The position numbers and the translations under genes were made by a program. From positions 126,001 to 190,000 of the forward strand of contig JBBHKE010000880.1 in NCBI GenBank assembly GCA_037447655.1: a DNA stretch of 64,000 bases, in the 5' to 3' direction. This document shows, one piece after another, positions 20,684 through 32,100 of this stretch. The notes beneath the pieces were generated by a model that did no database searches, was not told where the DNA came from, and was given only the letters and a program-made list of their open reading frames with translations. This DNA comes from Zygnema cylindricum. Lineage: Eukaryota; Streptophyta; Zygnematophyceae; Zygnematales; Zygnemataceae. Numbering within the stretch: position 1 is the stretch's first letter; every line of letters starts with the position of its first letter.

Positions 20684-22678
20684 ATGCCAAGGATTCGAGG
20701 AACAGAGTGGGAGCATGTTGTAGCTCCAACTGGTGGTATACTTGGGGACAATAAATTGTGCATTTGTGTGTACTGCAAATTACAGTATAATGCACAAGCC
20801 ACCAGGATTAGGAACCACCTTTTAGGAAACGTGAAGAATGCAGGAATCAGGCCATGCAAATTATGTCCGGATGATGTGAAAGCAGAGTTAAGTGTAATGG
20901 AAATAGACAAGGCTTCTCAAGACTCTCAAAAGCGTACAATATCCGTTCTGGAGAGACTTACTGGAAGTGCTATCGCGTCTAGCCATCTTGTCGAGTCTAG
21001 CCAGAGCAACAAGGTGAAAGGGGTGCAGACGAAAATCCGAGATGCTTTCAATAAGCAAAATATCAAGGAGGTAGATGAAGCATGGGCCAAGGCATTCTTT
21101 GCCAATGGCTTGCCATTTAGTTTATTAAAAGACCACTATTTCAAGGCTGCAGTGAAGCTGACCGGGGAGATAGGGGAGTGTTATAAGTTACCCCACCGAG
21201 ATGCCATGAGAACTCGTCTATTGACTGTGACTAAGGCGACGATAACTAACGATTTGCAGAGTTACATCGAGACTATGAAAGTCACTGGTGCCACTGTCAC
21301 ATCAGATGGTTGGACAGCTGTTGACCAAACGCCTCTCCTGAACATTCTAGCTGTCACCCCAAAGGGGGATATGTTTCTTATGGCGGAAAACACTAGTGGG
21401 CAATGTAAAGATGCCGAATATGTTCGTAAGGTGTTGGAGAAAGGAGTTCTTGCGGTAGGGGTGGAGCATGTGGTCCAAATTGTGACAGATTCTGCTCCTG
21501 TTAACAAAGCGGCAGCCTCTTTGCTCATGAGCAAGTACCCTTCTCTGACATGGACGCCATGTTCTGCCCATATTTTGGACCTGTTGTTGGAGGATTGGGG
21601 TAAGTTGTCTTTTATCTCGACACCCGTCAAAGAGGCAAAGGAGGTGTTGAGATTTATCACAAACCACAATATGAGTGTATCCATCTTTAACAAAATCTCG
21701 ACACTCCGACTTTTGAAACCTGGAGAGACTCGGTTCGCGACAAACTTTATCATGCTCCAAAGGTTTTTAGAGGTGAAGGATAGCCTCGAGCGTTTAATGT
21801 TTGATGATGACTATAGGCAGTGGATGGGTAAGCCTGCATACAAGGTTGAGGGGACTAAGATCAAAGGCCACATTTTGAGCCCGGGATTTTGGATAAGAGT
21901 GAAAGAAGCTGTGACAGTTTCAGAGCCTGTGGTACGATTGATGAGGGAGTGTGACAAAGGGGCCCCAAATGTGGGGAAGGTATATTATGCTTTTCACATG
22001 ATTGGTCAATACTTAAATAATATATCGACCAATGGAGGAGAAGGAAACTCCGAAGGAGTGCACGTTTTGGAGGAGTTAAAAGAATCTTGGTTGGCTAGAT
22101 GGGGGATGGCATATAGCCCCATACATGCAGCCGGCTTCGTACTTGATCCTGAGTACCAAAGTTCTGAATATGGGCAAGAGACCGATGTAATCGTCATGGA
22201 AGGCTTCCACACTATCCTTCAGAGGATGTTACCGCGTGTGGCAGACCAGACTGCGGCCTACATTGAGTTAACTAAGTATAGGGGTTTTGAGGGTGTATTT
22301 GGGAGGGAGGTAACATTAGCTTGTGCTAAGATGATGCCAGGGTGGAAGTGGTGGCAGCGGTTTGGGGCTGTCACACCTATCTTGCAGAGGGTAGCAACTA
22401 GGGTCCTTGCCCAATGCTCGGTTGCCAGCTCATGTGAGAGGAATTGGTCAACCTATGACCATATTCACTCTAAAAAACGGAACAGACTGACGGCTAAGAG
22501 GGCCAATGACCTGGTTTGGGTATTTAGCAATCTGAGGTTAGCACACCAAACCAGGGATGTTAGCTATGAGGAGGCTATGATAGCATGGGAGGAAGAGGAA
22601 GGGGGGGTAGAGGGAGAGGAAGGGGGTGTAGTTGAAGAGGAGTCAGACCAAAATATGGATGAGTTAGATTTAGAGTAG
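20684..22678 (+). CDS. hAT-family transposase, intact 664 codons
   Basis: The only long uninterrupted gene of the window. DNA-cutting enzyme of the hAT superfamily (Ac/Tam3/hobo), acting in the nucleus on its own terminal sequences. Near residues 25-65 there is a BED-type zinc finger (CVYC, then RIRNHLL and a distal Cys pair). A DUF659-like catalytic core follows, with GATVTSDGWTAVDQTPLLN (first acidic residue region) near 205 and VTDSAPVNKAAASLL near 265. The C-terminal dimerisation domain is near 580-640 (VLAQCSVASSCERNWSTYDH, KKRNRLTAKRANDLVW). The tail is acidic (EEEEGGVEGEEGG). Start chosen at the first ATG before the zinc finger. The frame has no stop or frameshift although every neighbouring element is decayed, so it is either recent or under selection. 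A domesticated gene is possible but nothing proves it. Confidence 0.9.
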   Translation: MPRIRGTEWEHVVAPTGGILGDNKLCICVYCKLQYNAQATRIRNHLLGNVKNAGIRPCKLCPDDVKAELSVMEIDKASQDSQKRTISVLERLTGSAIASSHLVESSQSNKVKGVQTKIRDAFNKQNIKEVDEAWAKAFFANGLPFSLLKDHYFKAAVKLTGEIGECYKLPHRDAMRTRLLTVTKATITNDLQSYIETMKVTGATVTSDGWTAVDQTPLLNILAVTPKGDMFLMAENTSGQCKDAEYVRKVLEKGVLAVGVEHVVQIVTDSAPVNKAAASLLMSKYPSLTWTPCSAHILDLLLEDWGKLSFISTPVKEAKEVLRFITNHNMSVSIFNKISTLRLLKPGETRFATNFIMLQRFLEVKDSLERLMFDDDYRQWMGKPAYKVEGTKIKGHILSPGFWIRVKEAVTVSEPVVRLMRECDKGAPNVGKVYYAFHMIGQYLNNISTNGGEGNSEGVHVLEELKESWLARWGMAYSPIHAAGFVLDPEYQSSEYGQETDVIVMEGFHTILQRMLPRVADQTAAYIELTKYRGFEGVFGREVTLACAKMMPGWKWWQRFGAVTPILQRVATRVLAQCSVASSCERNWSTYDHIHSKKRNRLTAKRANDLVWVFSNLRLAHQTRDVSYEEAMIAWEEEEGGVEGEEGGVVEEESDQNMDELDLE

Positions 22679-22913
22679 AGAGGTTAATGTTGTAGCTCCA
22701 TTCACGGTCGTTAATGACTTGACCAAGTTTTTATGTGTAAACTATGCCATTTCACTCACATGAATACAAAAACGGTTATTTTTGCTTCAATTATATTTTT
22801 TTCTTTTTTCAATGTTAAAATCTTGTAACATGGCCATTTTTTGCTTCAATTGTCGCTTTTAAAATATTATATGTGAGCATGTTGTAATGGAACCATGATG
22901 TAATGCTGAACTA

Positions 22914-23228
22914 GCGACGAGGCAGACTAGTCGCAGATTGCTGACCAGGGAAGAGGCAGCCTAGTCGCTGACTGCTGACCAGCGAAGAGGCAGCCTAGTC
23001 GCTGATTGCTGACCAGCGACGAGGCAGCCTAGTCGCTGATTGCTGACAAGCGACGAGGCAGCCTAGTCGCTGACTGCTGACCAGCGACGAGGCAGCCTAG
23101 TCGCTGACTGCTGACCAGCGACGAGGCAGCCTAGTCGCTGACTGCTGACCAGCGACGAGGCAGCCTAGTCGCTGACTGCTGACCAGCGACGAGGCAGCCT
23201 AGTCGCTGACCTCTGGTTCACTGTTTCA
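22914..23228. repeat. 34-bp tandem repeat, about nine copies
   Basis: Unit with CGACGAGGCAGCCTAGTCGC and TGACTGCTGACCAG. Each unit holds an inverted repeat CAGCGAC ... GTCGCTG able to form a 7-bp stem. It lies between the hAT gene and the right junction. Confidence 0.93.
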
Positions 23229-23397
23229 GCGACCAGGAAGTGTGGTCGCTGGTTGCTGATGAGGCACCGACGACACTCGTAAAGTTTGGAGCATAGAAAT
23301 ATCGATTAATACTTTAATAGTTTAAAATGTCGTATTGTATTTTAACTCTGAATTTTTTTTTTGAGTTTTCGTATTTTTATTATATAATAAGTCAAAG

Positions 23398-23745
23398 CCG
23401 TGTAAGAAAGCGGTTTTGATGTCCATCTGGTGCACTTCTATGCCTTCCGCTGCCGCGAGACTAAGTAGAATCCGGACGGAGGGGAATCTAACAACTGGAG
23501 CAAAAGTCTTCTCACAATCGATTCCCTCCTTCTGTGTGAACCCCTTTGCCACTAATCTGGCTTTGTATCCCTTGATAGTGTTATTTGGATTGAGCTTCAA
23601 CTTAAATACCCACTTGCATCCTATTGGTTTTCTATCCGGAGGACAATCCACCAACTCCCAAGTGTTTGCTTCCAAAATAGAAGCCATCTCATCATTAATA
23701 GCTGTCACCCATCTACCACCTTCCGGACTATTAACTGCTTCTGAG
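23398..23745 (-). pseudogene. Copia B RT N-terminal fragment (second copy of the 145 bp)
   Basis: Minus strand: [71 protein letters not shown]. An open frame across the block. It is bounded by the S-family solo LTR at 23746 and by the hAT insert. Confidence 0.88.
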
Positions 23746-24792
23746 TGTTGGTTTGAAAATTTAGTTTTGTGCGTGCGTGTCGTTTCGTGCATACACAATG
23801 ATTCGTAACCAATTCTAATGCTATCTTGATTTAATGTGGAGGTTTGAATGGATATGTGAATTGGGAAAGTATTGGTACTAATTGTATTAAAACGTACGAT
23901 ATTGGACTTCAAGTGACACGAAAAAACATAGGTGAAATTACGGTTTGCGTAAAGGGAAATGGACGGTGGATTGCGAAGCAATCCGACGTTAAATAAACGA
24001 CGAGGTTGGAATTGTACGTCGCACGTACGAAACGTAATGCGATGTGCAACATTTGATAGATTTATTACGCCGCCGGAGCTACGAACGGCAGCGCCGTCAG
24101 TTTGGTGATTTTGGTAGGGGACGCGAAATCGCCTCCATCACATGATACTTATTTTGGACGGCCCAGATTCGTTTGACGTAATTTGTAAGACTTGTAAATA
24201 TTTAACAATGTTTTGTACAATGTATTAATTATTAGTGTAGATCTCAGGTACATTCACATTAATAGAGGTAGTTGATTGATTACGTTCGGCTCGTATGCCT
24301 CCGTACAGTTAGTAGTAAGATGTAGTGTATATTTGTAGGACTTAGTCATTTCTAGACTTAGGAACTTTTTGGACAAATACTGTTACTGCTCATTTTTGGG
24401 AATTTCATCTCAGAATTGCTCTCAGATTTATAAGCAGAATTATCTCAAATTTTGCATGTTAGTTCCTCTTTGTATTGGAAATATTGTTGAAAATTTGCAG
24501 ATCTAGTGTGTGTCTAGTTTGCTTGGGGCCTCATTGTGAAGTTGGTCTGATTTGCCAAAGTTCTAGCATACTGTTTTTTTGCTACTTTGACTGGGTGATG
24601 TGGGAATTCTGGTTGGTATATTTATATGAGAAATGTGGGAATACTTATTGTTCTACAAAATATCTGCTTGTGTAGTTTCAGCTTGATTTAATAATTATGT
24701 AGAATTCTGAGTGGAATCAAAGTAGGCTGTTTTGGGGTAGTCTATGGTGCTTCCGAGGGTATATTCATGGTTGGAAATGGCTAAGAACAACA
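23746..24792 (+). mobile_element. Solo S-family LTR in copia B, TSD CTGAG
   Basis: A 1047-bp LTR from TGTTGGTTTGAAAATTTAG to AAGAACAACA, with CTGAG at 23741-23745 and 24793-24797. Hairpin GGATTGC-GAA-GCAATCC near 23972 is perfectly paired through compensatory bases relative to other copies. TGTAGGACTTAG is near 24334. Confidence 0.92.
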
Positions 24793-26521
24793 CTGAGTAA
24801 GTCTGGGGTTTGCTCAAATGTGACAGCTTAGTTACCTAGTTGTTCACTTGTCTCTCTTGAAGTCTCTTGCCGCTTCTCCTTCCTCTTTCAAATTCTGACG
24901 CTGGGATGGAGGGTAATCTCGGTTTCTCTGAACAACTTCACCTTCTCCCCTATCCGTGGAGTCCATCTCATCGTCCATTTCCTGTATTTCCTTGTTTTCT
25001 TCCTCGGTTTGAATCGGAAGTTGTGACTCCAAGAGAGGGTCACTCTCGGTCAGATTTTTCTCTTCCTCTGCACGGTCAGGCCGAACTGGAGTTTGGTTAG
25101 TACAATCTGCATCTAACTCACTTTCGGATTCAATTCTAATTCTGACCGGTTTAGTGTACTTAAAGGGATCTATGGATTTTCCTTCATCCATAACTACCAA
25201 GTGTTTTACGAGAATTATGTCTTCTCTTCCGAGATCATAAACTCTATACCCTTTTACGTTCTCATCATACCCAAGTAAGTATCCCGACTTTCCTCTAGCA
25301 TCTAACTTCCAATCAGATTTTTCTGTGTTTAAACTAAACACTTTACTTCCAAACACCTTTAAGTGTGATATGTTAGGTTTTCTCCCGGTTTATCTTTTAT
25401 AAGGTGTTTCACCTTTTACAACTGAGGTGAGGACTCTATTTTTGAGATAGTTAGCAAAATTCATAGCTTCTGCCCAAAACAATTTCCTTATTTTTTTATC
25501 CGTCAACATACTACAGGCACTATCACTTAATGTCTGATTTAGTCTCTCGGCTACACCATTTTGTTCTAGGTTCTTTGGGAAAGTCTTTTGGTGTTGAACC
25601 CCTTCCTCTTTCAAGTAATCCTCAAACTCATTAGAAGTGAATTCCCCCCCATTATCACTTCTCACTCTCTTTATAGGTGTCTCATGAAGCTTTTCACTCC
25701 ATGATTTATATTCCTTAAAATAAGCCGAAGCCTCAGATTTGTTTTTCAAGAAATATACTCTAGAGAATCTAGACCAATCAATCAGTGATAGTAAGCATAA
25801 ATCTTTTCCCTCCAACTGATGGCACTTTGGCCGGTCCCCATATGTCAGTGTGAACCAAATCTAAAACCTTTTCACCCTTATATGTTGCGGCTTTTGGAAA
25901 AGGCAATATGTGGGCTTTTCCTTGAGCACACCCACTACAATCATCCAAAGTCTTATTATCTCCAAAATGTATGCCCTCAACTACACCCATTTTCTTCATT
26001 TTTTTTAATCTATCTAGATGCACATGTCCCAATCTTTTATGCCACATCATCAAATCACTTACACCAGCATAGTAAACTCCCGTCTTTCCATTACCCGAAT
26101 TCAGCCTAAACATTCTTTGGCTACCCTTTTCAGCTGTGAAGTACACTTCATTTTCATAGCTAGCAACAAAGACTCCTTTCTTAGTACTAGTATCAAAACC
26201 CTTATCATCTAAGACCGACGTCGAGATAAGATTCTTGTTCAACTCTGGGATAAAAAGAACATCAGAGAAAGTGACTATGGATGCTTTTCCATCAACTAAG
26301 ACTCTCAGATCCACAGATCCCACTAAATTAGTGGTGACTATTCTCCCATCCCCATACTTTATCTCTACAGTAGGGATCTTTCTCATTTTGGTAAACAATG
26401 GTTTTTCTCTGCACATATGCATAGACTCTCCTGAATCAATAATCCATCCTTTTTCAGGAGCTTCTCTTACTCCACCGAAAGCACACTTTTGCCTCATTGG
26501 AATCTCCGTCTCACCTTTCAC
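24793..26521 (-). pseudogene. Copia B protease, integrase and linker
   Basis: Minus strand: WIIDSGESMHMC (protease active site near 26440), MWHKRLGHVHLDRLKK (GAG-pre-integrase), CSGCAQGKAH, VHTDIWGPAKVPSVGGKRF, then after a frameshift near 25790 WSRFSRVYFLKNKSEASAYF, RSDNGGEFTSNEFEDYL (catalytic Asp) and LEQNGVAERLNQTLSDSAC. The integrase C-terminus has a TAA at 25396 where the family has the Trp of YEMWTGRKP, then KVFGSKVF, GKSGYLLGYDENVKGYRVYD and an acidic linker. The protease has Glu after Gly where family members have Ala or Ser. Confidence 0.9.
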
Positions 26522-26579
26522 CTCCAGTTCCTCGTTGAGGAGGAGTTCTCCATCGTCCTCATGAGAGTCCTCTCCAATG

Positions 26580-27597
26580 ACTTATGTTGCCACAAAAGCC
26601 TTCTTTTTCTTTGCGGCTAGTTTTCCAACCTGTTCCTCCTTGAATCTCAGCTCTGTCAGTTTAGTACACTCCGCCATGAAATGTCTAGGCTTCTTACAAA
26701 AGTGACAAAGCCCTTTCGGAGGCCTCGATCCAGATCCTTCTGATTGATTTCCTCTTCTCCCTCCACCAAAGTTTCTATAAGGTTTCTTGGAATCCTTATC
26801 TCCCGAATTAGTTCCAGCAACCAATGCCTAAACACTCTTTCCTCCTCTCCAAATATCAATTGTGTTTTCCCGAACCAAAATCATTCCCACAACGGAGTTC
26901 CAGATCCATCGATGATGTGGCAAGTCCTGAACCCTGTTAACAATATTTTCATAATCATCTGGGAGTTTCATCAACAGGGTATTCACCATCTTTTTCTCGG
27001 TCTCCCTTTTCCTTGCACTCTCTTACTTTCCTAAATAACCCGGCTAAGTCATTACAAAAATCTAACATCTTTCCCCCTTTGTACATATAAGCATGTGCCT
27101 TCTGATCTGCCAGCTTCTGCTGCTGAATCATACCACTATTGTAAATGTTGACAAGTGCCTCCCACAACTCTTCCACCTTGTCCACATGAAGATGAGGTGT
27201 AGTCACTGCCTAGGTGAGACGTCCGAGAATAAAATGAGTCGCCACGGTATTGTTGAAATCCCAGATTTCACTATCATTAGCCTCTGTTTTCTGAACACCT
27301 GCTGCCAAAACCGATCCAATAGGCATGGGTGTGAGTTTCTCCTTCCCTTTCTCCTTCCCTATGTCCGACATGATGCTCTCTCCAACATCCTCTTCCACCT
27401 CTGCCCGCGCAGATCCTTATGTGAACCGCGATCCTTCAATCCCTGGTGGAACTCCCAATTTTGCGGATGGTCGACCCACAAGACCAATTACAATGCCCCA
27501 TGTCCGTTTTTCAACCAGTGCACCCCTCATCATGGTTTCCCAATAAATGAACCCTATTCCATTAAAAATGGTTACCCTATAGGGTGGGCCCATAACC
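26580..27597 (-). pseudogene. Copia B gag, with stops
   Basis: Read from the LTR: VMGPPYRVTIFNGIGFIYWE, then after stops and frame changes EKEKLTPMPIGSVLAAG, EIWDFNNTVATHFILGRLT, HLHVDKVEELWEALVNIYNS, KMLDFCNDLAGLFRKVRECK and a CCHC zinc knuckle CHFCKKPRHFMAEC near 26705. The start codon is at 27617, inside the LTR. At least three nonsense codons (about 27417, 27207, 26581) and two frame changes. Confidence 0.8.
27583..27597 (-). other. Primer-binding site of copia B, half-tRNA(iMet) type
   Basis: GGTTATGGGCCCACC on the minus strand, directly after the LTR end GAGTTTCA. Identical over 15 bases to the site of family A and read as gag codons (Q-V-M-G-P-P). Confidence 0.75.
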
Positions 27598-27899
27598 TGA
27601 AACTCTATGACCTCCATTGGTCCACAAAATGTCCAGCTATTATGAAGCCTCTAGGATAATATTTGCACTTTTGACTTTGGCAATGAATAAAATCCACCCT
27701 GGCACTCAAAAACTCTGACCGACTACGTCCTTATGTAGCGTGGACTCCCTTGAGTCGGCAGCAAAAATAATCACTGAATTTGCTCACCTGAGCATTAAGT
27801 TATGGCTGACCAAAGTTGGTCCATAAATAAAGGTGCACTCTGGGAGAGAGGCTGAAAAACCAAAAAAATCCTAAGTCCTAAGCTACCTCTCTAAACCTA
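27598..27899 (-). mobile_element. Copia B 5' LTR, inner part
   Basis: The 3' end of the 5' LTR on the minus strand, colinear with 16766-17064 of the 3' LTR. It is interrupted at 27900-27904 (TTACT) by the S LTR, continues at 34689 after it, and then at 36159-36175 after the E LTR. Confidence 0.85.
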
Positions 27900-28282
27900 T
27901 TACTTGTTGTTTTGAAAATTCACTTTCTTGCGTACGAGATAGTTCGCGCGTAACTGCTAATTTGATTTAATATGGAGGTTTGAATAGATTCACGGATTGG
28001 GGGAGCGAACGGATTGATATAATTAAAGTGACGTAAAAGACTCATTGAGTGGTGTGAACAAGCTGTGACAATTGGACGGCGGATCTCAAAGCGATCTGAT
28101 GTAAAATGAACGGAATGTTGAAATAGGCTTCGCCGGCACGGCAGAGCTGCGACGCAGTTAAGTCAACGCAGCTGCGGCTATTTGTATGATCCGTACGGAC
28201 AAGCGCAGCCAGCGCAGCCAGCGAAGCTGCGGATAATATGACTAGGATAGATTTTGAGTAATGATGATTGTACGGTATTGGT

Positions 28283-29122
28283 TGTTGTTCTGAGACAACA
28301 GCCGGAACCGAAGACGATGAGGATGTCGGTGTAGTCATCTCGGAACCAAACCAAGCAAGAAACTTTCACAAAAACCGATCTGAAAAACAGCAAATTCAAC
28401 AGTTGATAAAACCCAAACCAGAGTCACAATAGCTCTGAAAATCTACCACACTGTAGATAATATCAAGATGAACATACACACAAATTTACAAGTAATTTTG
28501 CTAACAGATCTGTGAGATATCCACAGATGAAAATGCCAAAAACAGGCTGTACAGTTTTTGACTACAAAATGTTCATACCTTCAAAGTTATCTAAGTCCTA
28601 CTAATATACACCGAAGCCTATGCTGCTGAACGTACGGAGGCATACCAGCCGTACAATAAATACCTGCGGCTCGAACCGAACAAGGTACGTCATACAAAAA
28701 GATTCCTTTACTAATCAACTAACCACACAAAGACAAAAATCTACTTAACTAGATATTTACAAAGGAGTAGGATTCTATATGCCACGTCATTTGTCGTGTA
28801 TGTGGCTCACACGGACGAGTATTTGTCGGCGGTCTCCCTCAGCCGCGTACATATCACATTCGGCACCGTAGACAAATCTCCATGTGCCATTTTGTCCTCA
28901 AGTGTATATATGCACAAACAATCAGATATTCTGGAGTGTCCTCTTTCTTGTAATGACTTGTGTCTCGGGAGTGTATACAAAGGTGTACTCCCTACCGATC
29001 TAGTGGAACATCAATTCTGGTGTGTAATGAAACGAACTTACAACCAAACATATGCTAATTCGTGAAACTCTCTCTCCCTCACACTCGAGGCATAGAGAGG
29101 ACTAAAGCTTTCCAAAACAACA
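28283..29122 (-). mobile_element. Copia D 3' LTR (840 bp)
   Basis: Minus strand from TGTTGTTTTGGAAAGC to CTCAGAACAACA, preceded by the polypurine tract CTTTAGGGGAG. Contains TGTATATTAGTAGGACTTAG (minus, near 28615-28595), a TATA-like and start-site-like block shared with S and E LTRs. Confidence 0.92.
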
Positions 29123-29129
29123 CTCCCCT

Positions 29130-32100
29130 AAAGCTTTAGACTCTTCTAGCCACTTAAGCCAGATGCCTCTCTGCAAAACTTTAATTTAGGTGCAGGCAAG
29201 GGTTTAGTCATCATGTCAGCAACCATCTCCTCATCTGGTAAATAACTGAGTTTCAGAACTCTTCCCATAACCTTCTCTCTCACAAAGTGTAGCTTAATAT
29301 CAATGTGTTTGCTCTTAAAGTGATGGCTAGGGTTAGATGCAATAGCAATGGCAGCCTGATTGTCACACCACACTTCTTGAGGTCCAGATTGCATAAACAA
29401 AAGCTCTTGAAAGAGAGACTTTACCCAAAGTAGCTCTTTGACAGCTGCGCTAGCCGCCATGTACTCAGCCTCCATAGTAGACTGAGCTGTCACCTTCTGA
29501 AGTTTGCTGCTCCAGCACCATGTCCCACTTCCAATCTTCAGAATGTATCCACTAGTAGAGCGTCGGCTTGGCATATCTCCATAGCTCGCATCGCTCCATG
29601 TCTGAATTTTCACTTCCTCTCCACCGAGAGAGAGTCGAAGGTTTCGAGTTCCTGCAAGGTATCGAAGAACTCTCTTTGCCGCAACCTAGTCTGACTTCTT
29701 TGGATTTTGCAAACTTCGGCTTAAGGCTCCAACAGCTGCTGCAATATCCGGACGGGTACAGTTAATGAAGTAGATGAGGCTTCCGACTATCTGCCTGTAA
29801 TGAATGGAGGACATAAAATCTGCCTCCCCTGACTCCAAAGAGTCATCAATCACAACCCCACCATCTAATTCTCTCCCTTCTATTTTCTGTCTGAACTCCA
29901 TGGGAGTAGCACTTCCCTTTGCCTGTGACATGCCGAACCTTTCAAGCATGTTTCCAATGGCTTCTTTCTGTGTGAAATAAATTAGTTTTTGTTTTCTATC
30001 CCTTTCTACCTGAATTCCCAAAATATACTTAGCCTCCCCTAAATCTTTCATTTCGAACCGGGAATTTAGAGATGTATTTATTTTCTTAATTTCATTAATG
30101 GATTTGCTTAGCAACAACAAATTATCAACATAAACAGCAATATATATCACTCCATCTTCCCCTTCCATTACATAAACTGAATAATCTGAACTGATTCTAG
30201 TAAAGCCAAGATTTGTCAAAAATTCATCCAGTTTTAGGTTCCACTGTCGTGGAGCCTGCTTCAGACCATAAAGGGACTTCAACAATTTACAAACCAGATT
30301 TTATTTCCCTTTTTCTACATATCCCTCTGGTTGCTTCATATATATAACTTCCTCCAAATCCCCATGCAAGAAAGTTGTCTTCACATCCATTTGATGCAAT
30401 TCCATATCTTCTATTGCTGCTAAAGATAAGAGAATCCTAACAGTAGGAAAACGAACTACAGGTGAGAACGTCTCTTCATAATCAATTCCCTCTTTCTGGG
30501 TATACCCCTTAGCAACTAGCCTGGCCTTATATCTCTCAATGGTATTATCAGGATTCAGCTTTAACTTGAATACCCACTTACAACCAATCGCTTTTCGATG
30601 CGGTGGAAGTTCCACAAGCTCCCAAGTTTGAGCCTCCATAATTGACTTTATCTCGTCATTTGCCGCAGCAATCCACAGATCTTTTTCCGGAACAGAGAAA
30701 GCTTCTTGAATGGTAAGAGGCTCCCCTGTGATTGCAGAATAAGCATGATCCACTCGGTCACCTCTTAGCCGGCTGCTTTGTCTTCTTCCCCCCGGAAAAT
30801 CTGAAGCGAGAATTGTTGGTCCCCAACGCAGTCTTGGAGGAGGAGGAGGAGGAGGAGGAGGAGGAGGAGGTGGTCGGGTAGTAGTTGCAATAGTAGGTGG
30901 ATCAGGCAGCCCCAAAACATGTGGTAGTTCAGATGTAGATGAAGAAACCGTTGTTTGCTTGAAAGGAATCTGCTCAAGGATGACATATTCCTGCAATTTT
31001 TCTGCCTTTTCCGCCTCATTCATGCTAAAAACATCAACAGATTGACTTTCTTCTTTGATTTGAATATTCCTAGCAATCTGAATTGTATTTTTCTGAGGAT
31101 TATACACTCTATATTCTACGGACTCATCATCATAGCCCAAAAATATCCCAGGTACAGATTTTGGACTTAATTTCCAATTTGGAAGGTTATCCAACATAAA
31201 ACACTTACTTCCAAATACTCTAAAGTGACTAACATTCGGCTTTCTTCCTGTCCACATTTCATAAGGTGTTTTATCCTTCACAGATCTAGTTTGTATTCTA
31301 TTTCTAATGTAAGAAGCACACTAAAAAGCTTCCCCCCAAAATTTTGGATCTACACCTTTATCCATAATCATACACATAGCACATTCAGTCAAGGTCCTAT
31401 TGAGTCTTTCAGCCACACCATTCTGCTCCAGAGTGTAAGGAACAGTAAACTCATGAGAAGTTCCATTTTCTTTCAAGTATTCAGCAAAGGCATTTGATAC
31501 ATACTCTCCACCGTTGTCAGATCGCAAAGCAAGGATCGATTTTCCGTGAAGTTTCTCCGCCCAGATCCGGAAATGCTTGAAATGTGTGAAGACCTCGCTC
31601 TTCTCCTTCATAAAGTACACTCGGCTGAAACGTGAGTGGTCATCAGTGAATGTAACAAGGTAATTCCTTCCACCAAGGGAAGGAACTTTGGCCGGTCCCT
31701 ATACATCCGAGTGGATGAGGCCGAGTAGATCCTTTGCTCGATAATCTGAAGTCAGTGGTAGGGGAAGCTTATGAAGCTTTCCTAGAGCACAACCATCACA
31801 AACATGGGATTCCTTTTCACCAAGCTTGACACCTTCTATCATATTAGTCTTCACCATCTTTTCAAGCCTCTCATTATGAACATGCCCAAGCCTTTTATGC
31901 CACAAAACATTTTAGAAAGGACACTGGAGTACACAAAATCAACTTTATTAACCAGGTCCATCCGATACAACATGTTTGGGCCTCTAGTTCCCCCTAAGGC
32001 TACTCTCCCATCTTTGCTTACTATCTTTTTGCCTTTGCTCTGAAAAACATCAAAACCTTTACTTTCTGCAACTGAGGTAGAAAACAATTTTTTCTTAAAT

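Larger units (their letters stand above)
20338..23397 (+). mobile_element. hAT-transposase-bearing insert, 3060 bp
   Basis: Interrupts the copia B RT and carries an intact hAT gene. Instead of the 8-bp duplication normal for hAT, the flanks are a 145-bp direct repeat of RT sequence. I found no convincing inverted termini at the junctions. Each side has a subterminal repeat cluster: GTACGG motifs at 20434-20516 and 34-bp repeats at 22914-23228, similar in principle to the transposase-binding repeats of Ac. Confidence 0.65.

Noticed and set aside
20338-23397. Terminal inverted repeats of the hAT insert at its junctions
   Set aside because: ATAGAGGTTTCATTCG on the left and the complement of the right junction show no convincing match; the palindrome TTATTATATAATAA at 23377 is simple AT sequence.
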